From positions 1 through 12,484 of the forward strand of contig JBMNCO010000070.1 in assembly GCA_049366815.1 (NCBI GenBank): a stretch of 12,484 nucleotides of DNA, written 5' to 3'. Source of the DNA: CAYNYM01 sp049366815 (GTDB lineage Bacteria; Desulfobacterota; DSM-4660; Desulfatiglandales; HGW-15). Positions within the stretch are counted from its first letter, which is position 1; each line of letters starts with the position of its first letter. Below are positions 1 through 7,472 of the stretch, piece by piece. The notes beneath the pieces were generated by a model. That model did no database searches. It saw only the letters and a program-made list of their open reading frames with translations, and was not told the DNA's origin. The position numbers and the translations under genes are program-made.

Positions 1-17
1 CTGCGCTGATAATGACG

Positions 18-46
18 ATAATGTTATGAAACAGATTTAACATTAT
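18..46. repeat. 9-bp perfect inverted repeat in AT-rich DNA
   Basis: ATAATGTTA at 18-26 is matched exactly by its reverse complement at 38-46, with an 11-nt spacer. The surrounding ~100 bases are AT-rich and hold no gene. It could be an operator for a dimeric regulator or a weak hairpin. The gene it might serve lies outside the window or far downstream, so no function is assigned. Confidence 0.4.
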
Positions 47-144
47 AGACCCAAATAAAAATCACAAAAGAATTCGTATAAAAATATTCAATGAGGCCCA
101 GGATGTCAAGCAATTTTTAAGAAAAATGCCATTTTTTTCACTGC

Positions 145-183
145 CCATTGGAATATTACAGCGTGCAGCTGTAAATTCAATGG
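145..183. repeat. Long bulged hairpin, gene-free region
   Basis: CCATTG (145-150) pairs with CAATGG (178-183). AAT (152-154) pairs with ATT (175-177), and TTACAGC (156-162) pairs with GCTGTAA (168-174). That gives about 16 base pairs with two single-base bulges (151 and 155) around a five-base loop. A run of eight C follows at 188-195. There is no U-tract, so it is not a typical intrinsic terminator. It may be part of a degraded palindromic repeat. Confidence 0.45.
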
Positions 184-211
184 ACTGCCCCCCCCACAGA
201 TTGTCCCGGCC

Positions 212-257
212 CTCATCATGCATGTTGCTCTCCTTTTACTCTTGCAGAAATGATGAG
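212..257. repeat. Spaced 8-bp inverted repeat
   Basis: CTCATCAT at 212-219 is repeated in inverse as ATGATGAG at 250-257 with a 30-nt spacer. It is one of several inverted repeats packed into the gene-free 600 bases ahead of icd. No open reading frame with a ribosome binding site or recognisable protein is seen across 1-600. Confidence 0.3.
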
Positions 258-326
258 AATATGCTTTTCTCGTTGAACGCGGCGGCACAGGCGGTATCTC
301 ACGGCCCGACAAATAACTCCCTGTTA

Positions 327-500
327 CACTATTTTGTTTCCATCCAGAAATACATGATTTCTGGATGGAGCGGTCTGCTATCGGCATTCAGCGCTCAGCC
401 TAATGCCTTGTCTTTGCATAGCTTTTGCTGATAGCTGATCGCTGAGGGCTGTTAGCGCGAATCCGGGAATCCTCATTTCCGGATGAGCACTATTTTGTTT
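327..500. repeat. 13-bp direct repeats bounding the 340-487 element
   Basis: CACTATTTTGTTT occurs exactly at 327-339 and again at 488-500, directly outside the palindromic element at 340-487. By position the two copies look like a target-site duplication, although 13 bp is long for one. The bases on either side of the two copies differ. Confidence 0.55.
340..487. mobile_element. Palindromic MITE-like intergenic element, 148 bp
   Basis: The ends are inverted repeats: CCATCCAGAAAT at 340-351 against ATTTCCGGATGAG at 475-487. Each end forms its own hairpin: a perfect 12-bp stem with a five-base loop at 340-368, and a 10-bp stem with one G-T pair at 461-484. The interior carries heptads of the form GCTGANN. 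On the plus strand they start at 427, 434, 441 and 448. On the minus strand the matching arm covers 372-399. The whole element is therefore a large inverted repeat. It has no coding capacity. A non-autonomous element moved by a transposase elsewhere fits; a structured repeat kept for RNA or protein binding is the alternative. Confidence 0.55.
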
Positions 501-583
501 TAATATCACCTTTGCACCTGACACAGGAGAGTGCTGGCGTTTGCGCGGTTGCCTCATACAAGGGCGGGGCAAAGACATATCAA

Positions 584-590
584 AAGGAGG
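584..590 (+). promoter_or_regulatory. Ribosome binding site that sets the icd start
   Basis: AAGGAGG lies 10 nt before the GTG at 601. It favours that GTG over an in-frame TTG at 541, which would add 20 residues not expected for the family and has no comparable ribosome binding site. Confidence 0.75.
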
Positions 591-600
591 ACCCATCCCC

Positions 601-1818
601 GTGACATCAGAACTCAAGATTTCTTTTGAACATGACAGGCTGGTGGTGCCGGATCACCCCGTTATCCCTTATATCGAAGGGGACGGCATCGGTCCCGATA
701 TATGGCGCGCATCGGCGCGGGTCATCGATCATGCCGTTGCATCTTGCTGGCAGGGAGCCCGTCAAATCACATGGAAAGAGGTTCTTGCAGGGGAAAAGGC
801 CTTCAACCAGACCGGACAGTGGCTGCCCCAAGAGACCATCGACGCCTTCCAGGAGTACCGGGTCGGCATCAAAGGCCCTCTGACCACACCCGTTGGTGAA
901 GGAATCCGGAGCCTCAATGTGGCCCTCAGACACAGGCTCGATCTCTATGCCTGTGTGAGGCCTGTCCGCTATTTTACCGGCGTTCCCAGCCCGGTGAAGG
1001 AGCCCCACAAGGTGGACATGGTGGTATTCAGGGAGAACACCGAAGACGTCTACGCAGGTCTCGAACTGGAATCAGGTAAAGATGAGACAAAACGGCTCAT
1101 GGACCACCTCTCCAGTGAATACGGGTGGCACATTCGACCGGATTCCGGGATAGGGATCAAGCCGATCAGCAAGTCGGGCAGTGACAGGCTTATAAAGTCT
1201 GCTATTGAATATGCCATTGCTCATCAGCGACGAAGTGTCACCCTGGTGCACAAGGGTAATATCCAGAAATTCACTGAAGGCGCCTTTCGGAAATGGGGAT
1301 ACCAGCTCGCAAGGGAATCCTATCCGGACAGGACGGTGACCTGGGAGGAGCTCGACGGGGCGGCGCTCCCGGAGGGTAAGATCCTGATCAAGGATACCAT
1401 TGCGGATATCTTCTTCCAGCAGGCCCTGACGCGCCCCGGAGATTTTGAAGTGATCGCCACTATGAACCTGAATGGGGACTACATCTCAGACGCCCTTGCG
1501 GCCCAGGTGGGTGGGGTCGGCATGGCCCCCGGCGCCAATATCAACTATGAAAAGGGTTACGCCCTCTTCGAGGCCACCCATGGGACGGCCCCCAAGTATG
1601 CCGGGCTGGACAAGGTGAATCCGTCATCCCTGATCCTGAGCGGGGCCATGATGCTGGACCATATGGGCTGGTCAGAGGCCGCTCGACGGATAGAAAGCGG
1701 ATTGGAGAAGGCCTTTATATCGAAAAAGGTCACCTATGACCTGGCCAGGTTGATGGATGGTGCGGAGGAAGTCTCCTGCTCCGCCTTTGCCGACCTTGTA
1801 TGTGAATATATGGTATAA
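601..1818 (+). CDS. icd: Isocitrate dehydrogenase, NADP-dependent
   Basis: The enzyme oxidatively decarboxylates isocitrate to 2-oxoglutarate in the cytoplasm (TCA cycle, glutamate supply). From the GTG at 601 the product is 405 residues, close to E. coli Icd (416). Visible landmarks are the GDGIGPD segment near 28-33; the isocitrate-binding stretch GIRSLNVALR, with the Ser (104) equivalent to the phosphorylatable Ser113 of E. coli; and the metal-binding NGDYISD (Asp293, Asp297). ATHGTAPKY ends in Lys332-Tyr333, and Tyr379 and Arg383 occur in VTYDLARLMDG. The Lys/Tyr/Tyr/Arg set is the known NADP-specificity signature, as opposed to the NAD-type enzymes. The next gene, purA, begins 54 nt downstream in the same orientation, so the two may be cotranscribed. 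A strong promoter is not obvious upstream. Confidence 0.96.
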   Translation: MTSELKISFEHDRLVVPDHPVIPYIEGDGIGPDIWRASARVIDHAVASCWQGARQITWKEVLAGEKAFNQTGQWLPQETIDAFQEYRVGIKGPLTTPVGEGIRSLNVALRHRLDLYACVRPVRYFTGVPSPVKEPHKVDMVVFRENTEDVYAGLELESGKDETKRLMDHLSSEYGWHIRPDSGIGIKPISKSGSDRLIKSAIEYAIAHQRRSVTLVHKGNIQKFTEGAFRKWGYQLARESYPDRTVTWEELDGAALPEGKILIKDTIADIFFQQALTRPGDFEVIATMNLNGDYISDALAAQVGGVGMAPGANINYEKGYALFEATHGTAPKYAGLDKVNPSSLILSGAMMLDHMGWSEAARRIESGLEKAFISKKVTYDLARLMDGAEEVSCSAFADLVCEYMV

Positions 1819-1826
1819 CCTTCAGA

Positions 1827-1846
1827 GATCCGCTCACCTGCGGATC
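1827..1846 (+). other. Intercistronic hairpin between icd and purA
   Basis: GATCCGC at 1827-1833 and GCGGATC at 1840-1846 form a perfect 7-bp stem with a six-base loop. No T-run follows, so it is unlikely to be a full terminator. It may stabilise the upstream message end or modulate read-through into purA. Confidence 0.45.
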
Positions 1847-1872
1847 GAACAATGGAAAAGCGGAGAGTCAAC

Positions 1873-3168
1873 ATGTCAAATGTCGTGGTTGTGGGAACCC
1901 AGTGGGGTGATGAGGGCAAAGGGAAGGTGGTTGACCTCCTGGCAGCCGGGGCCGACCTGATCGTCAGGTTTCAGGGCGGCAACAATGCGGGTCATACCCT
2001 TGTGGTAAACGGCGAACAGACCATCTGCCACCTCATCCCCTCGGGTATCCTTCACAAAGAGAAAAAATGCCTCATAGGGAACGGTCTCGTGGTGGACCCC
2101 GAGGTGCTCATCGACGAAATAAACACGCTGCGGGATAAGGGCGTGTCCGTCGGCCCCGAGAATCTCTCATTGAGTGAAAAGGCCCATCTCATCATGCCCT
2201 ATCACAGGGCCCTGGATGAGGCCAGGGAAGCGGCCAAGGGAAAGGATAAGATCGGCACGACCGGCCGGGGTATCGGCCCCTGCTATGAGGACAAGGCCGC
2301 CCGAACCGGGATCCGGGCCATCGACCTCCTCGAGCCCGACACCCTGGCGGAGAAGATCCGGCGCAACCTCGAGGAAAAGAACTTTATCCTCGAAAAATTT
2401 CTGAACGCCAGACCGCTGGACTACCAAGGCATTTATGAAGGGTATCTGTCCATGGGGGAAATATTGAAACCCTATGTAACCGATGTCTCACTTGAGATCG
2501 ATCAGGCCATAAGGGCAGGAGAACGCATCTTGTTCGAAGGTGCACAGGCCACCCATTTAGATATCGACCATGGGACCTATCCCTTCGTTACCTCCTCCAA
2601 CCCCATTTCCGGGTCGGCCTGTGCAGGGGCGGGCGTGGGCCCGGACAAACTGCACCACATCATCGGCATTCTCAAGGCCTACACGACCCGTGTGGGCGCC
2701 GGGCCCTTTACGACGGAACTCGATGACGAAATCGGGAATTATATCCAGGAAAGGGGGGTCGAATTCGGGGCAACCACAGGAAGGCGTCGCCGCTGCGGAT
2801 GGCTCGATCTCGTGATGGCCAAGGATTCCGCCCGGTTGAACGGGTTGACGAGCCTGGGCATCACCAAGCTGGATGTCCTTACCGGATTGGAAAGGCTGAG
2901 GATATGCACGGCCTATGACTGTATGGGAGAGAGGCTTGAATCCAGGCCGGCCAGTATCAAAAGGATTGTCCAGTGTAAGCCCGTGTACGAAGAACTCTCC
3001 GGCTGGCATGAAGACATCACTTCTGCGAAATCCCTGGATCAGCTTCCCAAGCAGGCCCAGGCCTACCTGAGGCGCATCGAAGAGGTCACGGAGGTCCCTC
3101 TTTCCATGGTATCCGTGGGCCCCGGGCGGGACCAGACGATCGTGATAAGGGATCCCTTCGCCTCTTAG
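1873..3168 (+). CDS. purA: Adenylosuccinate synthetase
   Basis: PurA joins IMP and aspartate, using GTP, to make adenylosuccinate, the first committed step from IMP to AMP. The 431-residue product matches the family length. The N-terminal signature QWGDEGKGK holds the catalytic Asp13, and His41 lies in NNAGHT, both at the same numbers as in the E. coli enzyme. The second signature, GIGPCYEDKAARTGIR, is present. The late TTGRRRRCGWLD block corresponds to the base and phosphate-binding TTGRPRRCGW segment, with Pro replaced by Arg. The ATG at 1873 has GGAGAG five bases upstream and gives the normal N terminus; an in-frame ATG at 1852 would add seven residues and is less likely. It follows icd by 54 nt. 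The downstream gap of about 250 bases contains a miniature element. Confidence 0.97.
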   Translation: MSNVVVVGTQWGDEGKGKVVDLLAAGADLIVRFQGGNNAGHTLVVNGEQTICHLIPSGILHKEKKCLIGNGLVVDPEVLIDEINTLRDKGVSVGPENLSLSEKAHLIMPYHRALDEAREAAKGKDKIGTTGRGIGPCYEDKAARTGIRAIDLLEPDTLAEKIRRNLEEKNFILEKFLNARPLDYQGIYEGYLSMGEILKPYVTDVSLEIDQAIRAGERILFEGAQATHLDIDHGTYPFVTSSNPISGSACAGAGVGPDKLHHIIGILKAYTTRVGAGPFTTELDDEIGNYIQERGVEFGATTGRRRRCGWLDLVMAKDSARLNGLTSLGITKLDVLTGLERLRICTAYDCMGERLESRPASIKRIVQCKPVYEELSGWHEDITSAKSLDQLPKQAQAYLRRIEEVTEVPLSMVSVGPGRDQTIVIRDPFAS

Positions 3169-3261
3169 CCCCTTACAGTTAAAGACAAAAGGGTTGGATG
3201 GAAGCCGCCTCCTTCCTGCCTTGTGTGTTCATAAAAGAGTAGTCGTACAATATGCCCCATC

Positions 3262-3393
3262 GTAACATTTCAGCCCTTTGAAAAATTCGAAAGGACATCA
3301 TGCGCCCTTTCTTGTGTTCCGAAGCTCCCGGACCGGTCACTTCAGAAAGGGTGCATGATTTCCACACAGTTATTGGAAAGGGCTAAATTCATA
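3262..3393. mobile_element. MITE-like element family 1, copy A
   Basis: The terminal inverted repeats are TAACATTTCAGCCCTTT (3263-3279) and AAAGGGCTAAATTCATA (3377-3393). An inner pair matches 15 of 16: ATCATGCGCCCTTTCT at 3297-3312 and its inverse at 3344-3359. The element is flanked by GCCCCATC at 3254-3261 and 3395-3402; taking one more base each side gives a 9-10 bp duplication with one or two changes. A second copy of nearly the same sequence lies at 8748-8991. There is no transposase gene. Copy A fills most of the purA-mnmG gap and ends about 20 nt before the probable mnmG start. Confidence 0.8.
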
Positions 3394-3414
3394 GGCCCCA
3401 TCAAGTTTGACACC

Positions 3415-5307
3415 ATGCCCACCTATGACAAGACATATGACGTCATCGTGGTCGGCGCCGGACATGCCGGTTGCGAGGCCGCCCTTGCGGCGGCCCGCAT
3501 GGACCATCCCACCCTCCTGCTGACCATCAATCTGGACCACATTGCGGCCATGAGCTGTAACCCGGCCATAGGGGGCCTGGCAAAGGGCCACCTGGTCAAG
3601 GAAGTCGACGCCATGGGTGGGGAAATCGCCAGAAACGCCGATGCGACGGGCATCCAGTTCCGTCGGTTGAACACCCGCAAAGGCCTGGCTGTCCAGGGCT
3701 CCAGGTCCCAAAACGATATGGCTCTCTATAGCAGGCGCATGAAGTCCGTCCTCGAGCGACAAGAGAACTTGGATATCCGCCAGGCCATGGTCGACGGCCT
3801 GCTTATAAAGGAGGGCAGGGTCCGGGGTGTCGAAACCCACATCCACGAAAGGTTCATTTCAAAGACCGTCATCCTCACGACAGGGACCTTTCTGCGAGGA
3901 CTCGTCCACATCGGAATGGACCGTTTCCCCGCCGGTCGCATGGGCGATCCCCCTTCTTCCCGGCTCTCCGAGCAACTCACGCGGCTCGGATTCGAGGTGG
4001 GAAGGCTCAAGACGGGAACGACCCCCCGGCTGAACGGCAGAACCATTGATTACAGCGGTCTGGAGGTCCAGCCGGGAGATGAAAATCCCCGGCCCTTCTC
4101 CTTTTCAACGAAAAGCATACCCCTTCCCCAGGTGCCCTGTCATATCACCTACACCAATGACAAGACCCATGCGGTCATCCGTTCGGGTCTGGATCGCTCC
4201 CCCCTTTATGCAGGAATCATCACGGGCGTGGGGGCCAGGTACTGCCCTTCCATAGAGGACAAGATCGTCCGGTTTCCCGAAAAGGAACGCCACCAGATCT
4301 TTCTGGAACCCCAGGGACTGTCCACATTGGAGGTCTATCCCAACGGCATACCCACCAGTCTCCCCATTGACATCCAGGTCAAGATGGTGCGCTCCATTGC
4401 GGGCCTTGAAAGGGCCGAAATCCTCAGACCCGGTTACGCCATAGAATATGACTACGTCGACCCTCTGCAGCTCAAGCCCACCCAGGAGACCAAGCTGGTG
4501 GAAGGGCTCTATCATGCCGGTCAGATCAACGGCACCTCAGGTTACGAGGAGGCGGCGGCCCAGGGCTTCATGGCCGGGATCAACGCGGCCCTGAAGATTC
4601 GAGGGGAAGATCCGCTCATCCTTGAGAGGTCTCAGGCCTATATGGGTGTGTTGATAGACGATCTGGTCACAAAGGGGACCAAAGAACCGTACCGCATGTT
4701 CACCTCACGGGCCGAGTACCGCCTCCTTTTGAGGGAAGACAATGCCGATTTTCGACTCATGGAGATCGGCCACGGTCTGGGGCTTGTTCCGGATGATACC
4801 TTCCGGGCCTTCTGCAGGAAAAGGGATGACACAGAGGCCCTCATTGCTCGTCTGAATCATGTGACGCTGCGGCCCGAACAGCAGGTGCAGGACAGACTGG
4901 AGGCCCTGGGTTCGACGCCCATCAAAAATATGACGTCCCTGGCCCAGCTGCTGAAGCGATATGAGATCTCCTTCGATCACCTTCGTATCTTCGATCCGGG
5001 ACTTGGAGACATGGATGAAATCGTTGTCGAAGAAGTGGAGACCCGGATCAAATACCAGGGCTACATCGACCGGCAGGAACGGCAGGTGGAGAAACTGAAA
5101 AGGATGGAAAATTCGAGGCTCCCTGAGGACCTGGACTATGAATCTGTTTATGGGCTCACGAAGGAGGTCCGGGAAAAACTGAGAAGGGTCAGGCCGAGGT
5201 CATTCGGGCAGGCCTCCCGGATCTCCGGGGTCACCCCTGCGGCCTTGATGGCCATTCAGGTGCATTTGAAAAGAAAGACCAGTAATGGCAGGGAGTCAGA
5301 GGCCTGA
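3415..5307 (+). CDS. mnmG: tRNA uridine-5-carboxymethylaminomethyl modification enzyme MnmG (GidA)
   Basis: MnmG is the FAD- and NADH-dependent partner of MnmE. Together they install aminomethyl-type modifications at C5 of the wobble uridine in certain tRNAs. From the ATG at 3415 the product is 630 residues, against 629 in E. coli. The dinucleotide-binding motif is G14-x-G16-x-x-G19 (GAGHAG). Both conserved cysteines are in context, SCNPAIGG and RYCPSIEDK. The two GidA signatures are present, the second being AGQINGTSGYEEAAAQG. C-terminal helical features, including GQASRISGVTPAA, match MnmE/tRNA-binding MnmG tails. An in-frame ATG at 3355 would add 20 residues, but it lies inside the miniature element, with its weak Shine-Dalgarno and start codon in the inner stem; 3415 agrees better with the family. 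No strong ribosome binding site precedes 3415, so the start is less certain than the identity. Confidence 0.96.
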   Translation: MPTYDKTYDVIVVGAGHAGCEAALAAARMDHPTLLLTINLDHIAAMSCNPAIGGLAKGHLVKEVDAMGGEIARNADATGIQFRRLNTRKGLAVQGSRSQNDMALYSRRMKSVLERQENLDIRQAMVDGLLIKEGRVRGVETHIHERFISKTVILTTGTFLRGLVHIGMDRFPAGRMGDPPSSRLSEQLTRLGFEVGRLKTGTTPRLNGRTIDYSGLEVQPGDENPRPFSFSTKSIPLPQVPCHITYTNDKTHAVIRSGLDRSPLYAGIITGVGARYCPSIEDKIVRFPEKERHQIFLEPQGLSTLEVYPNGIPTSLPIDIQVKMVRSIAGLERAEILRPGYAIEYDYVDPLQLKPTQETKLVEGLYHAGQINGTSGYEEAAAQGFMAGINAALKIRGEDPLILERSQAYMGVLIDDLVTKGTKEPYRMFTSRAEYRLLLREDNADFRLMEIGHGLGLVPDDTFRAFCRKRDDTEALIARLNHVTLRPEQQVQDRLEALGSTPIKNMTSLAQLLKRYEISFDHLRIFDPGLGDMDEIVVEEVETRIKYQGYIDRQERQVEKLKRMENSRLPEDLDYESVYGLTKEVREKLRRVRPRSFGQASRISGVTPAALMAIQVHLKRKTSNGRESEA

Positions 5308-5360
5308 ATCTTAAAACGTGACAGTTTTGTGACACCCGGATCCGTCCTGAGGTTTCTTGG

Positions 5361-5397
5361 AAGCGGTCAGTCCGTTTAAAAGGTTGACCGCTTTTTT
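5361..5397 (+). terminator. Intrinsic terminator after mnmG, abutting next RBS
   Basis: AAGCGGTCA (5361-5369) and TGACCGCTT (5385-5393) form a 9-bp stem followed by six T (5392-5397). It reads as a rho-independent terminator on the plus strand. The T-run is followed at once by AAGGAG (5398-5403), the ribosome binding site of the gene at 5413. The same hairpin therefore lies in the leader of any transcript of that gene starting upstream and may act as an attenuator. Confidence 0.75.
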
Positions 5398-5412
5398 AAG
5401 GAGAAATGAGAC

Positions 5413-7299
5413 ATGGAGCAGCAAACCGACTATCCCAGGAAGAGAACCTTCTATGAAGCCTGTCCCGACTACACCAGACCGCTCTATGAAATGCCGCAGA
5501 AAACGCGCGAAAGGATGCAAAGGCGTTTGGCCTTCCTGTACGGCAAGGGGCAGGCCGAAAAATATATTACTGAGCTTGAACGCATCTTGAAGGTGCATTG
5601 TGCACACAAGCCCCCTGAGATGCTCGAAAAAGAGAAGAACTATGATCCCGATGAGCGCTTCTCTGAAAAAGACATGATACTCATAACCTACGGGGACATC
5701 GTAATAGGGGATGGGGATGCGCCGCTCTCCGCCCTTCACAGTTTCGTGAACACCTACAACCAGGGGGCGATCAACACCATTCATCTGCTGCCGTTTTTTC
5801 CGTACTCGTCTGACAGGGGTTTTGCCGTTGTCGACTTCAGGCGGGTGGACCCAAAACTCGGTACATGGGCCGATATCAGGGAGAAAAAGAGACGCTACGA
5901 TCTCATGTTCGACGCTGTGCTCAATCACGTCTCGTCCCTGAGTGAGATGTTCAGGGAATTCAGGAACGGAAACCCCCGATACCTCAATTCTTTCATCGCC
6001 TACAATTCCCCTGAGGATCTGACTCAGGACCAGCGAAAAAAGATATTCCGCCCCAGGACTTCCGATATCCTCACGCGGTTTGAGACCATCGAGGGGCCCA
6101 AATGGGTCTGGACCACCTTTTCCGAAGATCAGATCGACCTGAATTTCCGCAATCCCGATGTGCTCATGCAGGTGGTGGACAGCATCCTGTTCTATATCAG
6201 GCACGGCGCGGACATCTTGCGCCTGGACGCTGTCACCTATATATGGGCGGAACCCGGCACCGAAAGCATCCATCTGCCTCAGACCCACGAGATCGTCAAG
6301 CTGCTCCGGGATGTGGTCGACGCCGTGGGATCGGGTGTCGCTTTGATTACGGAAACAAACGTGCCCCACAAGGACAACGTCTCCTATTTCGGCAATGGAT
6401 ACGATGAGGCCCATATGGTCTATAACTTCGCATTGCCACCCCTTGTGCTTCAGGCTTTCTACAGGGGGGATGCAGGTTACCTGTCCGGATGGGCGGCGGA
6501 GATCGAACCGCCCTCCGATTCAACCACCTTTCTCAATATCCTGGACACCCATGACGGGATCGGGCTCATGGGCGTGAAGGAGATCCTTCCCGGCGAGGAA
6601 ATCGAGTATATCGTAGAAACCGCCCAAAAGAGGGGCGGCTATATCTCATACAAAATGAGAGAAGACAAGACCGAGGAACCCTACGAGATAAACACCACGT
6701 GGTGGAGCGCGATCAACGATGCCGACGCCGGTGAAGATTTGACCCTGCAGGTGAGGCGGTACCTTGCTTCACGCAGCATCTCTCTGGTCCTGAAGGGCGT
6801 GCCGGGAATTTATGTACACGGGGCAATTGGGAGTGCCAATGATCACGAAAGGGTCCGGGAGACCAGGGTCAGACGGGATGTGAACCGGGGCCTCATCGAT
6901 GCACGCACTGTGGAAGAGGACCTGAGGAATCCAAACTCCAAAATCTCCCTCATTCGCAACTACGGCGCCAGGATCAATCTCATACGCACTCAGAACAGGG
7001 CTTTTCACCCCCGGGGCGGACAAAAAGTGTTTGCGCTGTCACCTCATGCCTTTGCGGTTCTTCGAACATCCCCTGAGGGGGATGACCATGTGCTGGCTCT
7101 GACCAATGTGACCGGAAAGGAAATCCGGCTGGAGATCTCCCTTCAGGAGACGGGAGTCCATGAGAGATTGTGGATGGATCTGATCGGGGAGAAGCATGTG
7201 GAGGCGGAAAGCAGCAGCGGACTGAGGGTCCTGTTGCGTCCCTATGACGTGGCTTGGTTAAAGCCCTGCAAAGAGGTTGAAGGGAAAAAATGGATATAA
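5413..7299 (+). CDS. GH13 sugar phosphorylase, probably glucosylglycerate phosphorylase
   Basis: The 628-residue cytoplasmic enzyme has the TIM-barrel motifs of glycoside hydrolase family 13, sucrose-phosphorylase-like subfamily. These are INTIHLLPFFPYSSDRGF near 120-137, DAVLNHVS near 167-174, LRLDAV with the nucleophile Asp272, LITETNVPH with the acid/base Glu314, and LDTHDGIGL with the stabilising Asp381. Such enzymes split an alpha-glucoside with phosphate to give glucose 1-phosphate. The TETNVPHKDNVSYFGNGYDE stretch and the N-terminal helical part resemble the branch that includes E. coli YcjM-type glucosylglycerate phosphorylases, so glucosylglycerate, a compatible solute, is the best substrate guess. 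Sucrose or sucrose 6-phosphate cannot be excluded. The start has AAGGAG nine bases upstream. No glycerate kinase or glucosyltransferase lies beside it. Confidence 0.85.
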   Translation: MEQQTDYPRKRTFYEACPDYTRPLYEMPQKTRERMQRRLAFLYGKGQAEKYITELERILKVHCAHKPPEMLEKEKNYDPDERFSEKDMILITYGDIVIGDGDAPLSALHSFVNTYNQGAINTIHLLPFFPYSSDRGFAVVDFRRVDPKLGTWADIREKKRRYDLMFDAVLNHVSSLSEMFREFRNGNPRYLNSFIAYNSPEDLTQDQRKKIFRPRTSDILTRFETIEGPKWVWTTFSEDQIDLNFRNPDVLMQVVDSILFYIRHGADILRLDAVTYIWAEPGTESIHLPQTHEIVKLLRDVVDAVGSGVALITETNVPHKDNVSYFGNGYDEAHMVYNFALPPLVLQAFYRGDAGYLSGWAAEIEPPSDSTTFLNILDTHDGIGLMGVKEILPGEEIEYIVETAQKRGGYISYKMREDKTEEPYEINTTWWSAINDADAGEDLTLQVRRYLASRSISLVLKGVPGIYVHGAIGSANDHERVRETRVRRDVNRGLIDARTVEEDLRNPNSKISLIRNYGARINLIRTQNRAFHPRGGQKVFALSPHAFAVLRTSPEGDDHVLALTNVTGKEIRLEISLQETGVHERLWMDLIGEKHVEAESSSGLRVLLRPYDVAWLKPCKEVEGKKWI

Positions 7300-7304
7300 T
7301 CCCC

Positions 7305-7355
7305 GCCTTCGGTTTTCACCCACAAGATAACAACCCGAAGGCCGAAAGGCCTTCG
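7305..7355 (+). other. Two mutually exclusive hairpins in the convergent gap
   Basis: GCCTTCGG (7305-7312) can pair with CCGAAGGC (7335-7342). The overlapping CGAAGGCC (7336-7343) can instead pair with GGCCTTCG (7348-7355) around a GAAA tetraloop. The stretch begins six bases after the phosphorylase stop, between convergent genes, so 3'-end formation or mRNA stabilisation is likely. No U-tract follows. Confidence 0.5.
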
Positions 7356-7472
7356 AATTCAGGCATCCAAAAGGTTTTCCGGCCTGCTGCCGGCCTGGGG
7401 TTCTGAACAAACATGCCACTCCAAGCAGAGGGGTCTGTACGGGCCGGTTTAAGGGCCGCAGGCTCGCTGAGA

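Noticed and set aside
106..431. Overlapping short frames on both strands upstream of icd
   Set aside because: They have no ribosome sites or recognisable sequence and overlap inverted repeats.
327..500. CRISPR array
   Set aside because: The 7-base periodic units and two 13-mers have no repeat-spacer layout and no cas genes are nearby.
541..600. Upstream TTG start for icd
   Set aside because: AAGGAGG at 584-590 points to GTG 601, and the extra 20 residues are not part of the family.
3219..3250. Possible mnmG promoter ending in TACAAT
   Set aside because: The -10 is fair, but the best -35 (TTGTGT) needs a 19-base spacer, too weak to list as a feature.
5311..6414. 367-codon minus-strand open frame opposite the phosphorylase
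   Set aside because: It is antisense to a clearly conserved GH13 enzyme, matches no protein family I know and is explained by codon bias of the real gene.
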